A DNA stretch of 64,000 nt from Escarpia spicata (GCA_963995525.1 OZ023214.1:32880887-32944886), one strand, 5' to 3'; positions 36,701 through 46,639 are shown, counted from the first letter of the stretch. Translations and numbers: made by a program. Notes: a model not told the origin generated them from the sequence alone.

Positions 36701-38464
36701 GGTGGTGCCATTTATTCATGGGTAAACACTAAGCACATACCAGTACCTGTACTAGTGACTGGCACAAAGAGAGCACCAGAGGTGGTTTGTATCTGCAAAT
36801 CTCCACACAGGCAATCACTGAGAAAGGTTCTTCTAGGCGTTAGACAAGAGGCTAAAGCCTAAAACAGATATGGCCTTGGAAGCAGATGGATGGAGCTACA
36901 CCGGTAAGTAAGTAGAAATTAATAAATTAAATTGAAAAAGCATGAACACTTACAAACATTGTCTTTGTATGGTTCAAGTAGCCCTGAGCAATGATCTTTT
37001 TGGCAACTGTCGTTTCTATTGATAGTTCAATGTACAATCAGCAATAGGGTATATGTCATTAGTTCAATTTACAATCAATAGTACACTATCGACACATCGT
37101 ACAGATAAGAATGGAAGATCACTGCAGAGGACGATGGAGAGTATTAATAGAAAGCAAAGTGGAGTATGCTACCAAGTGACGTGGACTCCACTCCGCAAGG
37201 GGAAGAAGAAACACTAGTTATCGTGACATCGACTATCATTGATAGTTTGATACATTGTTACACACTACTTACACCTCTAGTAGCGGCTATTAGATTTGTT
37301 TTTTTGCAAAATTATGTTGAAATTAGCACGAAAATCTAATTATGGAGACACCATTAACAGTTTCCCAGGAGGCAGCAACCAGCCTCTCCGGCAGCACACT
37401 AGAAGAATCCAACAATAGCAATCAAATTCGCTGCCAGTGAAAGCTGGGAAAGTGATCCTCCCCTCATTACACCTGTACAGCAGGCCTCAGTTCACTCAGC
37501 TCTATAAATGATTACCTCTCTACAGACTCAGACAATAGAGAAATTCAGTGAACAAAAATGTTTTTGTGTGTTAATAATAACATGGCTGAATGTTTCACAT
37601 AAATATCCATGAGTTAGTGTTTGTATCAAAAAGTTTGTCCTGTTATGGATAATGTTAGACAAATATGAAACGTATATATGAATGTCATAAAAGAACTGTA
37701 AACATTGACGCAACCAGCATTTCCAAAAGCAAGCTCTACGAAAATATCTGGACGACACCATGATTTATGTGTCACAGAAAGTAAAAGATCCCATTTATTC
37801 ATGGGTAAACACTAAGCACATACCAGTACCTGTACTACCGGTAGTCACCTGCACAAAGAGAGCACCAGAGGTGGTTTGTGTCTGCAAATCTTCACACAGG
37901 CAATCACCGAGAAAGGTTCTTCTAGGCATTAGCCAAGAGGCTAAAGCCTAAAACAGATATTACACGCAACAAGAGTCATGACATGTTGACAACAGGTAAA
38001 GCAAACTACTCTCACCTGAGGATCCATTGCAACTTGCTATTAATCCCATCTTAAGCTTTACGCCACCAAACATAAGTACACACACAAATATACACTCAGC
38101 ATACATAAGCTGACAGCACTCAGTAAGCTCAAGTAACTGCGGTGCACATAACGCAATTATAAAAGCTTTACTGCATTGCCATTATAATGTAGGCCTTTGT
38201 GCTTCTATCAATGGACACGCATGGGCAATGAATGAATCAACCTACAAAGTCCTTGCAAATTTGAATGAAATTTAATACCATGTACTTGGCAGTAAGTTCA
38301 CGTAAACCCCAGGTCAAAAGGAGAGTAAGTGCACATTCAATCGATGTTAGGATAAGTTATGATAACATGTATACTAGTTATTATCATTAGTATTCAGATT
38401 GAATGAATGGATGAAAGGTTATTAAACAACAACATAAAACATAATACAAGCACATTAAGGTGTA

Positions 38465-38500
<36 letters not shown>

Positions 38501-41500
38501 AAAGGACGTAGCTGAAGTCATAGACTTATATGTTGCTATGCCCTTCTCGAACTAAAAAAACTGAATAAATACAACACAAATTAAAAATAAATTACAAAAT
38601 AATATTCACAATGCATACATGTATAAACTTGTTACCATAGTGTCTGTGTTAGTAATACAAGAAGTGTCAAGGAAGTTCTGAAAATGCATGGATGAAGAGC
38701 CAAAATTGGGAGAAAAGTGCACAAAAGATCCTGATTGGGTGAACTGGAGAAACATCATTGAAACAGTGTAATGGACTGAGAGTGCAGCCTCCATCCTACC
38801 GTGCAAGGGACCGAGGAAGAAGAACTGGAGAAACATCATTGAAACAGTGTAATGGACTGAGAGTGCAGCCTCCATCCTACCGTGCAAGGGACCGAGGAAG
38901 AAGAATTGTAGAATATTTTTAATTTTGATGAATGCATATATGTTAGTTAAAACTAGACCCTATCAGAACTATATATAGGATCTGGTTCAAATGATCAACA
39001 ACATATAAGATTTCCATAATTTCCAAGCTGTTGGACAGCCCAAAATTGGATTACTGCTGTGAGCTAATAATTAGTGTGAGCCACAGTCATTGTGTATAGA
39101 TTACGCACAACACAATATTAAAGGAAATAAAAACAAGGCATTAGCTAAAATTCATTTTCCATGTGTACACAAAGTTTATCATGTGGTATCGTGACGTCAC
39201 ATATGACCCAAACTCGCATTCAGAGCATGTTTACAAGGATAGCCTTTTGGTCGAAACGAGCGTCAGAATGAGTTATTGTGCAATATTCCAATGTAATACT
39301 AAACAAATTGTGATCTGTCTGGATAAATAAAATTGAGAAACATCATTATATAACTCCCACAATTTATTTTCATTTTTGTGGCAAATAAATAATTACTACA
39401 AAAATATAAAAAAATATTTACAAACAGTGCATTATAGTATAAAAATTATTTGGTTTATATTACTTCGTTAAAACATAAACCAAAAAAGTGTAAAGAAAAT
39501 CAATGGTTTGGTGTCAGGATTGAACCGGCACCGCCCGATTGTAAAATAAATGACAAGAAACAAACACATCTACCAACTGAGCTAGCGGCACCGACGGAAA
39601 TTCATTGACTGATTTAAGTTGTTATGATAAATTGTACAACTCCTCCTTCATACATCGATATTCTAGTGATATTATGAGATTATAGACACGTTACTTTCTG
39701 TAGCTGGATACAATATATGTTTGCTATGTATGTTTATTGGTGTAGATTATCTCCATGTCTGGCTGCACAGCATAAAATGTGGAATTTCTAATCCAAAGAA
39801 TTTTTTTTTGCTTGGTGGACATGGAAATGGATAGCAGGAAGTAATATAATATGAATTCAAGCAATAGGTGTTTTTATTCCCTTTAAAGTACTCTGCACTC
39901 AATAACTTTGCATTCAATTTCAGTGCTTGCGTTTGTGTATGTGTTTAACTGGGTTAGTTAACGCCTACAAGGTGTCTCACCTGAAATGCCTTTTTGACTG
40001 TCAGAAATCCAACCCTGATAAGCGATGCATTAAAAAAAAAACAACAATAATTATTTAGTTAGTTAACGATAACGGTCAGCTTTCTAATTTGCCACCTATT
40101 GGAGAATTGTGGAAACTGTACAATAGTATGTACTGGTCAACTTCCCTATGTATAGAGATTCCAACTATTGACAACAGCACAAGGGAAAACATGCAGCACC
40201 AAATTTGATTTGGGTTATTTACACATCCTGCCATCTAATGTTAAAAAGGCAGGAAAGCTTAAAGAGCATTTTGTACTGTTCTTTGTTTAGTAAACATTTA
40301 AAAATAGTAACATCTGAAGCCTTTGTTTTGTTGCTCCTTGGATGGATTATGTAAACTACCATTCTCTTCCTTGGATCAGTGGCCTCTCATCTACCAAATG
40401 GTGATGTATTTATAAAAAAAAGAGTTGTTTAAGCTATTAAGCTTTTTATTGGACAAATTAAGTTGTCATTCATTCCCCAGGTGGTGCAACTGTGTGGTTA
40501 TAAAGGTAAGTTCTTATATAGCGCAGTACCCAGTCCTGCTCAAAGTGCTTTACACTTTACTCCCTGGCAAACCTGTTCAATTGAACACCATCTCGACTTC
40601 TCTGGGAAGCATTCAGCCACACTGCTATTAATGCACGAAGACTATTCGTATACAAATATCCACCACTCCACTATATATAGCCAGGTACTCATTCATACAG
40701 CTGAGTAAACTGAAGCAATGTAGAGTGAGCAAACTTGCCCAAGGTTTTACATTGCCACACAGGATTTAAACCTGCGTTCTCTCGGTCATGAGTCCTTAGG
40801 TTAACATTACATTACCTGCTGCCTGCTGTGCCATAATTTGCAACATGGTCACGGCAATGAGTTTAACTTCAATATATTGCAATGGTAACAAATTGCTGCG
40901 TTTGGTTTGTTGCTCACTGGCTGAGTGTAAGAAAAACAAAACATTTATAGTTTTGTGTGTGATTTGTTTCATTTTTTGATAAACAAAGTCTCAAATATGT
41001 CCACAAATAGAGTGATATATGTTATGGATTGCCCCTTTACCCATTTTTTTATTGACTTACTGAGGGTCAATTGTCATAAGCACTGTCATCGGACCTATAA
41101 TGATAAATATTGGGGAATGCTGTCCAAAACCCTAAAATTGCACCCCCTGAGGTTCACCAATGACTCAGAATTCTTGTGGCTCTCCAAAAACCTCCAATTA
41201 CACTCCCCTTAAACCAAAAAAAACTCTTAAAAATTGAGGCTCTATATTTGTGGGGCTAGACATGGGGTCAAATACATTGAAATATATTTAAATACAAATA
41301 CATTGGAAAGTATTTCAAATACTTTTCAACTACTTTTCACTTTCAGACTACACTACAATATAGCTTGCTAGGCATGGTTTGTAGGTTCATAGGCAACTAA
41401 CTTAGTTACAATGAACCTGGCTTTATGATGATGGTACCACCTGACTTGAGAAGCCACCACCTTCTCTTAACCCCCAGACAGCAAGCAAATATTAGCCACA

Positions 41501-44500
41501 ATAGCTGGCCTTAGCAGCCACTGCCACATTGGTTAGGAACCAGGTAGGTTGTTTGGTTAGCTGGGGCTTGGAAACTATGATCAAAAGACAGACAGACCTG
41601 TGCAATTGAGTCTCCTTTTTGCTAATTGCACCACATAACAACTGACAAGTAAGGTGATGTTGGCTTCTCACACAGTGATCTCAATGACTTCTCACATAAT
41701 GGCATTACCTTGCCATTATTTATGAGCGGAAAAGTGGTGAATTGCCAAATGACAGTAAAATTGCTCAACTCTTAAGAATTCAAACAAGAATAATTTTAAG
41801 TTGTCATTTATTGATAATCACATCCTATGTATTTGAAAAAGTACCTGAAAGTATTTGAACATTTCAAATACTTTAGGAAAGTATTTAAATACAAATGCTT
41901 TCATGTTAAACAATTTCATGTCAAATACAAATACTTTAAAAAAAAGTATTTAAATACTTTCAAATACAAATGTATTTGACCTCATGTCTGCCCCCCTCCT
42001 AATATATTGGATGCTCAGCTCCACCAAGCCTCCAGATTCCAATGCCTATGATATAAGTGGTTGCATCGCCACCGATGGATTAAATTGTAGTACAGATCAC
42101 AGCACAGAGTAAACCTCACTGAAGTCAGAACTGAAGGCAGTGGAGCATATCAGTAAGGGTGGCTCAAAACATTATTCACATTCAACTGGTCATTGACACC
42201 GGAGGAGTGTTAGCATTTAAATTGAACAATAACTAATACGTTATACTGAGTAATTGACACAGTCAGATACAGGGAGTCATTACTTCTATCTTCAATCGCA
42301 CTGTACAATCCATAGACTGTACCAATAGCCATAAACACGAGTAAGTGGATTCAATGACCCGGATACACATGTACTGATTCACCCCTGTATGTGCCTTGCC
42401 CTGACTCACTTAGGGCTTGAGCCAGGACCAAAAATTTGGGCCACCAGTACATTTTTAAGGACGAATGCTTACAGTGATTTTTGGCTAGGCCTACATCCCT
42501 AGAGATGGAAAATAGGTGATAGCATTGCAGGACTCCCAGCTTTCTGTGAGAAATCACTCTTTTTCACACTATCCCCATCAGACATGGGGTCAAATACATT
42601 ATCTGAAAGTATTTAAATAAATTTTTGAAGTATTTGCAATAGTATTTGATAATAATTAAATGAAAGTATTTTTTATTTAAATACTTCATAAAGTATTTGA
42701 ATTGTTTAAATACTTTCAAATACTATTTCAAATACTTTTATTTGGGCATGGTTATTAATAAATGATAAGTTGATTTTGTATTCACCTATCTTGTTTAACT
42801 TCTTGAGTCAAAAATGTTACTGGTTCATTTGACAATTGACCACATTTTCCAGTCAGAAAGAAAGCCATTGTGTGGAAGTCACTGAGATCAATATGAGAGC
42901 ATACCAGTGAAGTCAGAATCAATTTTTTAGTTGTCACCTGTGACTAAATTACAATTAGCAACAACAGAGCTTGCATGCCTGTCTTTTGACCATGGTTTTA
43001 TTGGCCCTGCTAAGGAACCCTACTACTAGCTACTAAGGCCTGCTATTGTGTCAATGCTTGTGTGAACTGATAAACTGATAAGACATATTTGCACTCTGTG
43101 GGTCCAGTGGAAGGTAGGGGCTGTTGCAATTTTACAGCATACCAGATATTGCCCACACACAAACTACTATGGAATATTTACTATACATCTCAATATAATG
43201 AAAATTGGATACGATGTGGTTTAAATATCATGCTTTCCATACATATCTAAATTATTTTCATAACTTGAGAATTGTGGATGTTGTGGTATTTTATTTACCA
43301 CATCTCAAATTGCAATCCACTGCATTCAGGTTTTCAACAAAAAATCACTTAAAATCTGGCTAATAACCACATGTATCCTCATTCGAGGTTCTTATTGCAC
43401 CAGAATGTTGGCTTGCATCCCTAGATATGGAAAATATGTGATAGCATTGCAGTACATACATTCTTTTGTGTGAAATTACTATTTTTCTATGGAAATTGCT
43501 GAAGGGGTGGTCACACAAACCATTATAAAATAGTTATTATATAAAGTAGGGGTATGAAAATTTTATACCATATGGCTGAAATACCATGCTTCACAAATAT
43601 GTGATTATAATTTTAATATCTTTGGAATTGTTGATTGTATGGCATTTTCACCATGAAACAGGATTGGGAAACTCTGAAGCGGAAGGCAGATGAAATCTCC
43701 ACTGATGAGGCTGGCTGCATTAGCTGCACAAGAAAAAGGCCACCCAGAAGATCATCATCAGAATCGAGGGTGTATGATCCAAACTGCTTTTTCTGTAGAA
43801 AGACTAAGTACTTGAAGTGAACAGACTTAGACTGTTATGATGACTTCATTGACAGCAACGTTAGAATCATTTGTGCTGTCAAGAGGCGTTGAAGTCCTGA
43901 AGAATTCAACTAAGAAACACATTCGTATGAGACTTGAACTTGAGCTAGGAAACTCCATTCATATTTTCTCAGACGACAATGCCAAATTATGTCTTTATGT
44001 GCAAAACTAAGAGAACAGATTATTTGAGAGCAAAAGGTAGCATCAGACACTGGGACAGTGTGACTGCTGCCTGGCTAAATGGATGCAATGGTGCTTTGAA
44101 GTTAGTTCTTCTGCCAACTATCCTTTTCACATAGGCCTATAGGTTTAGTGGCTGCCAGCACACTACTGAGTCTAAACTAACATGCAGGTGTAAAAAACGT
44201 CCTGATGTATTTGAACTTGAGCCACTAATTAACTGTCCACCAAACAGTAGCAGAGCAGTTTTATACTACTAATCCATAAGTTAAGTGGCAGTGACCTTCT
44301 CTTTATCATTCATGTGATGTTTATTGTGAGCAGGGTGGACAACACTGTAGGTAATTATTAATCAAATGTTTTTTGGTGAATCATAGTTATAGACCATAAA
44401 GGGTTATGATGAAAGTAAAACGTTTACATGTTTACTGTTCACTTATTGCACCATGTCTTGCATTTAGAGGAATAATTATAATAGAAAATAAAATGTTGTT

Positions 44501-45794
44501 TTTAAATACTTGCATTGATGAGAAACTGGTAATTACTTTTGTGTGGCCTAAGAATAACTAATTTTACAAACTTCCTGCTTATATAAAACAACTGCATAAA
44601 ATTAGATATTCATGCAAGACACAGACTCCACATGTGACAGATGTTTTGGGAAGGGGAATAGCTTCCCAGCCAGTACCCACTAGACACCTGGATAGTGGGG
44701 CTTACATTTTAAGGGGTCATCCTGAAACAACCAAATGTCAACCATTAAAAGAATTGACATTGACAAAAATAGGCACAATGTGAACATTTACCAGTTTTGG
44801 GGTCTTTTTTTGGGGGGTCATTAGGTGCCCTTAGAATGATTCAATCAAATACAGATTTCTTGTGTACAGTGACACTACCACATGAAATGTATATATATAT
44901 ATGCAAAATTACAGAAAAAGTTGAAGTTTTTCCAAAAAATTTGCAAAATGTAAATTTTGTACCAGTTTTAGGGTCATTGGAGGCCCTATGGAGCCCTTAG
45001 AATGATTCAATCAAATACAGATTTCTCATGCATAGTAGCAGTGCCCTAAGATATGTCTATGCAAAATTAGAGAAAACGTTGCTGAACGGTTTCTGAGATA
45101 TAGCAACTAACGGCAGACGCAGAGTGATGGCAATAGTCCGTTGGACCTTCGGCCCAAAGAACTAAAAATGGAAGAACAAATATTTTTTTTAATATATAAA
45201 AAGATATATAACATAGTTACTATTTTACAACATATAGGGATTTTGACCAGCAGGACCACATGGGCATGACATTTAAACTACATCGTATCCAATTTTCATT
45301 CTACTGAGCTGTATAGTAAATATTCCATAGTAATGTGTGTATGCCCCCCCATTAGCAATTTCATAAGACACATAGTGTCATAGACATAGAAAACTTGTTG
45401 TCGCGGATATGCCTATATATATATATGTGGATACTGTGAAAAAGAGTGATTTCTCACAGAAAGCTCGGAGTGCCGCAATGCTGTCACCTATTTTCCATAT
45501 CTAGGGATGTAGGCCTAGCCCAAAATCACTCTGAGCATTCGTCCCTAAAAATGTACCAATAAACCCTCTGCAATGGCTCATGGCCTAACTCATCGTAACT
45601 GACTGGTGTGTTGACAGTGTCGTTTCATCCGTCAAATCAAATCATCATTCTCGTCCGGACAGATCCTGACTGAAAGCTGAACATGATGTCATTATAATGA
45701 CAATTACGCACCATTCGTACACCCTTCGTTAAAGCATATTAACCGAATATTTTATAAACTTACCATCCGTCCCCGATTCCGACAGTTCGTCCAT
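24784..45794 (-). CDS. UshA/5'-nucleotidase family metallophosphoesterase, complete 12-exon gene, 537 aa
   Basis: Minus-strand exons, all with GT-AG borders and continuous phase: 45794-45764, 36372-36111, 35689-35607, 33625-33486, 32724-32599, 32166-32044, 31452-31284, 30293-30198, 29649-29482, 28253-28081, 27625-27548, 24948-24784 (stop TAA 24786-24784). They total 1614 nt. The calcineurin-like catalytic domain shows ILHFNDVYNI (about residue 48), LVLFSGDIFNPS (84), VFGNHDFDFGMDHV (119), IALTHM (220) and LILGGHDHDY (242), the metal-binding motifs of the 5'-nucleotidase/UshA superfamily. The 5_nucleotid_C domain follows: GNFVTDIMLKSVDADLALLN with SGTLRSD (from 344), RQIVSALENSVSQYP (401) and YLAEGKDGYIAF (466). 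There is no signal peptide or C-terminal hydrophobic anchor, so it is probably cytosolic, unlike CD73. Animal relatives are often annotated as mannosylglucosyl-3-phosphoglycerate phosphatase-like; the substrate is unproven. Start chosen: ATG at 45794, whose short exon ends in GTAAGT and joins exon 2 in phase. Met29 at 36319 is an alternative start. Confidence 0.9.
25087..25300. repeat. 214-bp direct repeat, left copy (LTR-like)
   Basis: Practically identical to 25921-26134, starting GTGTGGTTGGTTCCCCTCAC and ending GTCCCACATAAA. The repeat can be read as TG...CA (TGTGGTTGG to CCCACA), like a short LTR. The pair encloses 620 bp with no ORF. A further 32-bp word, AAAGATTTTTTAATTTCG and on, flanks the whole structure at 25016 and 26132. 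Confidence 0.9.
25391..25416 (+). promoter_or_regulatory. promoter-like E-box plus TATA box between the 214-bp repeats
   Basis: CACGTG at 25391-25396 is followed 12 bp later by TATATAAA at 25409-25416, the spacing of a Pol II core promoter. No ORF follows on this strand. Likely the promoter of a short terminal-repeat retroelement. Weak evidence by motif only. Confidence 0.4.
25921..26134. repeat. 214-bp direct repeat, right copy (LTR-like)
   Basis: Second member of the pair described at 25087. It differs at only a few positions (CTTTGCTG versus CTTTGGGG near the start). Near-identity implies a young insertion or recent gene conversion. It lies in the last intron of the phosphoesterase gene, as does the left copy. 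Confidence 0.9.
26215..26400. repeat. dispersed repeat, copy 2
   Basis: Second copy of the repeat at 22435-22620, same orientation, directly after the 214-bp repeat structure. Confidence 0.75.
27046..27127. promoter_or_regulatory. CTCF-like inverted pair followed by a perfect hairpin
   Basis: GCCACCTGGCGG (27046-27057) and CCACCAGGTGGC (27079-27090) are inverted copies of a CCRCCAGGTGGC word, close to the animal CTCF core. Directly after them ACTGATCTCT GCAT AGAGATCAGT (27104-27127) is a perfect 10-bp-arm hairpin. All lies in the last intron of the phosphoesterase gene. CTCF binding is inferred only from the motif. Confidence 0.45.
28855..29085 (+). pseudogene. retroelement C-terminal tail (endonuclease/RT family), decayed
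   Basis: Reading + gives pieces such as RRRQKLRRKPLRRETSK and SGRK-QKIMTGRGIAPRGN, resembling the C-terminal Trp/Arg-rich tail RRQKLRWKDTI..DLEKVG..RKWEKIAEDRDRWR of many non-LTR elements. Similar shorter tails are at 30080-30180, 37090-37210 and 38690-38910. No RT core nearby. Confidence 0.5.
30405..30910. mobile_element. hAT-like MITE with AGTACTTTT subterminal arrays
   Basis: From CAGAGCCGGAATGTAAAG at 30405 the sequence is rich in GAAGTACTTTTACTT words. Inverted forms (TTGTACTTCAAGTAC, AAGTACAAAATAAAGCAGTC) fill 30745-30890. The layout matches the GAGTAC and AAATACTTT arrays of the hAT elements at 17641 and 41257. The right terminus and target duplication are not certain. In intron 7 of the phosphoesterase gene. 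Confidence 0.55.
31605..31690 (+). repeat. solo 3' tail of the CR1-like element, diverged
   Basis: GTTGAACTCTGTATAGGCCA, AAAGATTCCTTGTCCACTT and GGCAATGTTGTTAAAT correspond in order to the 3' ends at 11388 and 16199. More diverged than the other two. Confidence 0.6.
33639..34885 (-). mobile_element. MITE with CCGTATTCG termini, copy 2, split by a retroelement; ends 13 nt from a 3' splice site
   Basis: In gene orientation (minus) the element starts at TA 34885-34884 with CCGTATTCGTTCT and ends AGAACGAATACGG-TA at 33640-33639, a perfect 13-bp inverted pair. The left half (34885 to about 34779) and the right half (about 33939 to 33639) match the continuous copy at 964-1370. The middle is an inserted retroelement. 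Exon 4 of the phosphoesterase gene begins at 33625, only 13 nt after the terminal TA. Confidence 0.82.
33940..34778 (-). pseudogene. non-LTR retrotransposon 3' fragment inserted in the MITE
   Basis: Minus-strand frame 34685-34356 encodes SIRITRQCNLLVKETPGTYF, LPKHNFTRIWNNVDEKLRNT and FRRMLCDFYLNAYLHQVNCL with NPRCSECN, a typical tail after the RT of CR1/Jockey-like elements ending in a Cys pair. The 3' end carries the TTACTTACTTACT tail at about 33942-33955, like the copy at 4253. The insertion point is visible because the flanking MITE halves are collinear with the copy at 964-1370. Confidence 0.78.
35058..35200. mobile_element. pogo/Tigger-like MITE fragment
   Basis: TA plus CAATCGAACCTTGG, then GATAATACAAAGACCTTGCA and GTAATCCCTCTAATA parallel the copies at 720 and 20553. 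The right end is lost in AT-rich DNA near 35210. Confidence 0.5.
36708..36871. repeat. 164-bp direct repeat, left copy
   Basis: Matches 37791-37960 from CCATTTATTCATGGGTAAAC through AGAGAGCACCAGAGGTGGTT to GCCTAAAACAGATAT, with a 6-bp length difference near TGTACTA. The copies enclose about 920 bp without an ORF. In intron 1 of the phosphoesterase gene. Confidence 0.85.
37791..37960. repeat. 170-bp direct repeat, right copy
   Basis: Second member of the pair starting at 36708. Same orientation, a few substitutions, and TACCGGTAGTCACC instead of TAGTGAC in the middle. Confidence 0.85.
38466..38500. repeat. CTG trinucleotide repeat, about 11.7 units
   Basis: Uninterrupted TGC/CTG run of 35 bases in intron 1 of the phosphoesterase gene (CAG on the transcribed sense strand). 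Not in any exon. Confidence 0.95.
38741..38902. repeat. 81-bp tandem duplication
   Basis: GAACTGGAGAAACATCATTG through CCGAGGAAGAA appears twice head to tail (38741-38821 and 38822-38902) without visible differences. On + the unit reads NWRNIIETV and resembles the W-rich retroelement tails at 28855 and 37090, so it is a duplicated piece of such a tail. Confidence 0.9.
39511..39597 (-). repeat. tRNA-like sequence (SINE head or tRNA pseudogene)
   Basis: Minus strand holds an A-box TAGCTCAGTTGG (39584-39573) and a B-box GGTTCAATCC (39526-39517), with GGTAGA after the A-box. The spacing between boxes is about ten bases more than in an ordinary tRNA, and the acceptor stem does not pair convincingly. 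So I do not call a functional tRNA. Confidence 0.45.
40486..40830 (-). repeat. tRNA-derived SINE, full length
   Basis: Reading minus: a degenerate tRNA head with GAGAGAACGCAGGTTTAAAT and CCTGTG, then CCTTGGGCAAGTTTGCTCAC, TCTACATTGCTTCAGTT, ACTCAGCTGTATGAATGAGT and ACCTGGCT, and a 3' end AAAGTGCTTTGAGCAGG, GCGCTATATAAG. The central block is shared with the sense copy at 60801. The GCGCTATATAA end is typical of SINEs that borrow a LINE 3' end. Confidence 0.78.
41257..41990. mobile_element. hAT MITE with AAATACTTT subterminal arrays
   Basis: Left end TAGACATGGGGTCAAATACA, right end inverted TGTATTTGACCTCATGTCTG. The terminus is a close relative of CAGACCTGGGGCCGAATACA at 17641. AAATAC/GTATTT words crowd both subterminal regions (41270-41340, 41815-41970). 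No clear target duplication, and the first base is T rather than C, so it is an old copy. In intron 1 of the phosphoesterase gene. Confidence 0.82.
42587..43140. mobile_element. hAT MITE, third member, nested in the left arm
   Basis: Starts CAGACATGGGGTCAAATACA like 41257 and has AAATACTTT-type arrays at 42600-42740. Sequence of the interrupted inverted-repeat arm resumes near 43141. The right terminus is degraded, so the end is placed by where the host arm resumes. Confidence 0.65.
43635..44275 (+). pseudogene. unrecognised element-encoded ORFs (copy 2)
   Basis: A frame 43635-43820, KQDWETLKRKADEISTDEAG, SCTRKRPPRRSSSE and DPNCFFCRKTKYLK, has a CxxC pair in a basic context. From 43977 follows MPNYVFMCKTKRTDYLRAKG and on to NCPPNSSRAVL, the same protein as at 16696-16983 but with a stop in place of one codon (FT, stop, AYRFSG). 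Parts between are shifted. Repetition of a long protein-level match in two distant copies indicates a once functional gene of a transposon I do not recognise. Confidence 0.5.
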
Positions 45795-46033
45795 GGAACC
45801 GTCTCACCCCATCCGGCACCCTCTTTGACGAAAGGACTCACTCAAAGGAGCAGTCTGCGACAGGTATCAATCAGCGCGCCACTTAACGGATTCTTCTACG
45901 TCACAAGCTCTAGTACCGCCCTCTATCGCTTTAATGTGAAACAAATGTGTTTGGTAGGGGCACAAAATACACTGCTAAAATACAATCCAACAATTCCTCG
46001 ATTTCTGGATGGGGTTTCGGTGTTCAAACGTAG

Positions 46034-46108
46034 TGGGAGGGGGCTAGTGTGGTGGTTAGGACATTCGCCTGGCATGCCAGCGCTCTGAGTTCAGGCTTGC
46101 ACTAACTG
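46034..46108 (+). repeat. tRNA-like SINE head
   Basis: GTGTGGTGGTTAGGACATTC with GCCTGGCATGCCAG and GAGTTCAGGCT has the A-box and B-box arrangement of a tRNA-derived SINE, resembling tRNA-Gly(GCC). No downstream SINE body is obvious. Confidence 0.5.
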
Positions 46109-46173
46109 CGCATGTACGCGATTAGTGGCAAGCCGTCAATGAACGTATAGTCTATATACTATACTAGGCCTAG

Positions 46174-46639
46174 GGACCTGCATCCTCGCGCGCCAGGGGT
46201 CGCTGCTGCTGATTACGTCAGTGCCAGCCAGCAGTACCCCCTGGCTGATCGCTTTGCGAAACTCTGAATTTAAGTTCAGCCTATGAAATCGCTCACCAGA
46301 TCAGTGGATCTAGGCAGGTCAGGCCGTCATAATAAAGCTAATATTTTAACCAACCGTGGCTCGTGTTACATGCAATGTTTAGGAAGTAGAAACAATTATT
46401 CGAATACACAATATTGCTCAGGCTCAGCTGCTCATGGGCGAACGGGTCATTATATATTGGGATTCCTAGAAGTCGTTTATTGGTCTTCAAATTGGGGCGG
46501 GTATTTGCGCTGTTCTCACGACTGGCGAAGTCAATTACTAGTTTGACTCGGCTAACGTCCGCACTTCGCGTAGCCGTAGGGGATCAGCCAGGGCTAGTTT
46601 TGCATGGCAAATAGCCCTGGCTTGCGATGATGGGACCTG
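46174..46639 (+). mobile_element. MITE with GCATCCTCG termini, copy 1, 7-bp target duplication
   Basis: The element begins CATCCTCGCGCGCCAGGG at 46181 and ends CCCTGGCTTGCGATGATG near 46632. It is flanked by GGACCTG on both sides. Copy 2 is at 15029-15242. The interior contains AATCGCTCACCAGATCAGT, shared with copy 2, and about 200 bp unique to this copy. It lies just upstream of the first exon of the phosphoesterase gene. Confidence 0.8.

Larger units (their letters stand above)
42407..45600. mobile_element. large element with long terminal inverted repeats, carrying copy 2 of the unclassified repeat
   Basis: The left arm, about 42407-42584 plus 43141-43245, is inverted at about 45250-45600: TAGGCCTACATCCCTAG, GGAAAATAGGTGA and GAAATCACTCTTTTTCACA on the left pair with their complements near 45440-45520, and TACTATGGAATATTTACTAT near 43165 with 45310-45330. 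The interval 43405-43640 is a diverged direct copy of the left arm. The interior (43635-45170) carries the conserved ORF region and the GATTCAATCAAATACAGATT module also found at 16690-19270. A hAT MITE at 42587 splits the left arm. Superfamily unknown. Located in intron 1 of the phosphoesterase gene. Confidence 0.7.

Noticed and set aside
39511..39597. Functional tRNA gene
   Set aside because: A- and B-boxes are present but spacing and stem pairing are poor; treated as tRNA-like repeat.
41257..41990. 8-bp target duplication for the hAT MITE
   Set aside because: Flanks TGTGGGGC and CCCCCCTC do not match.
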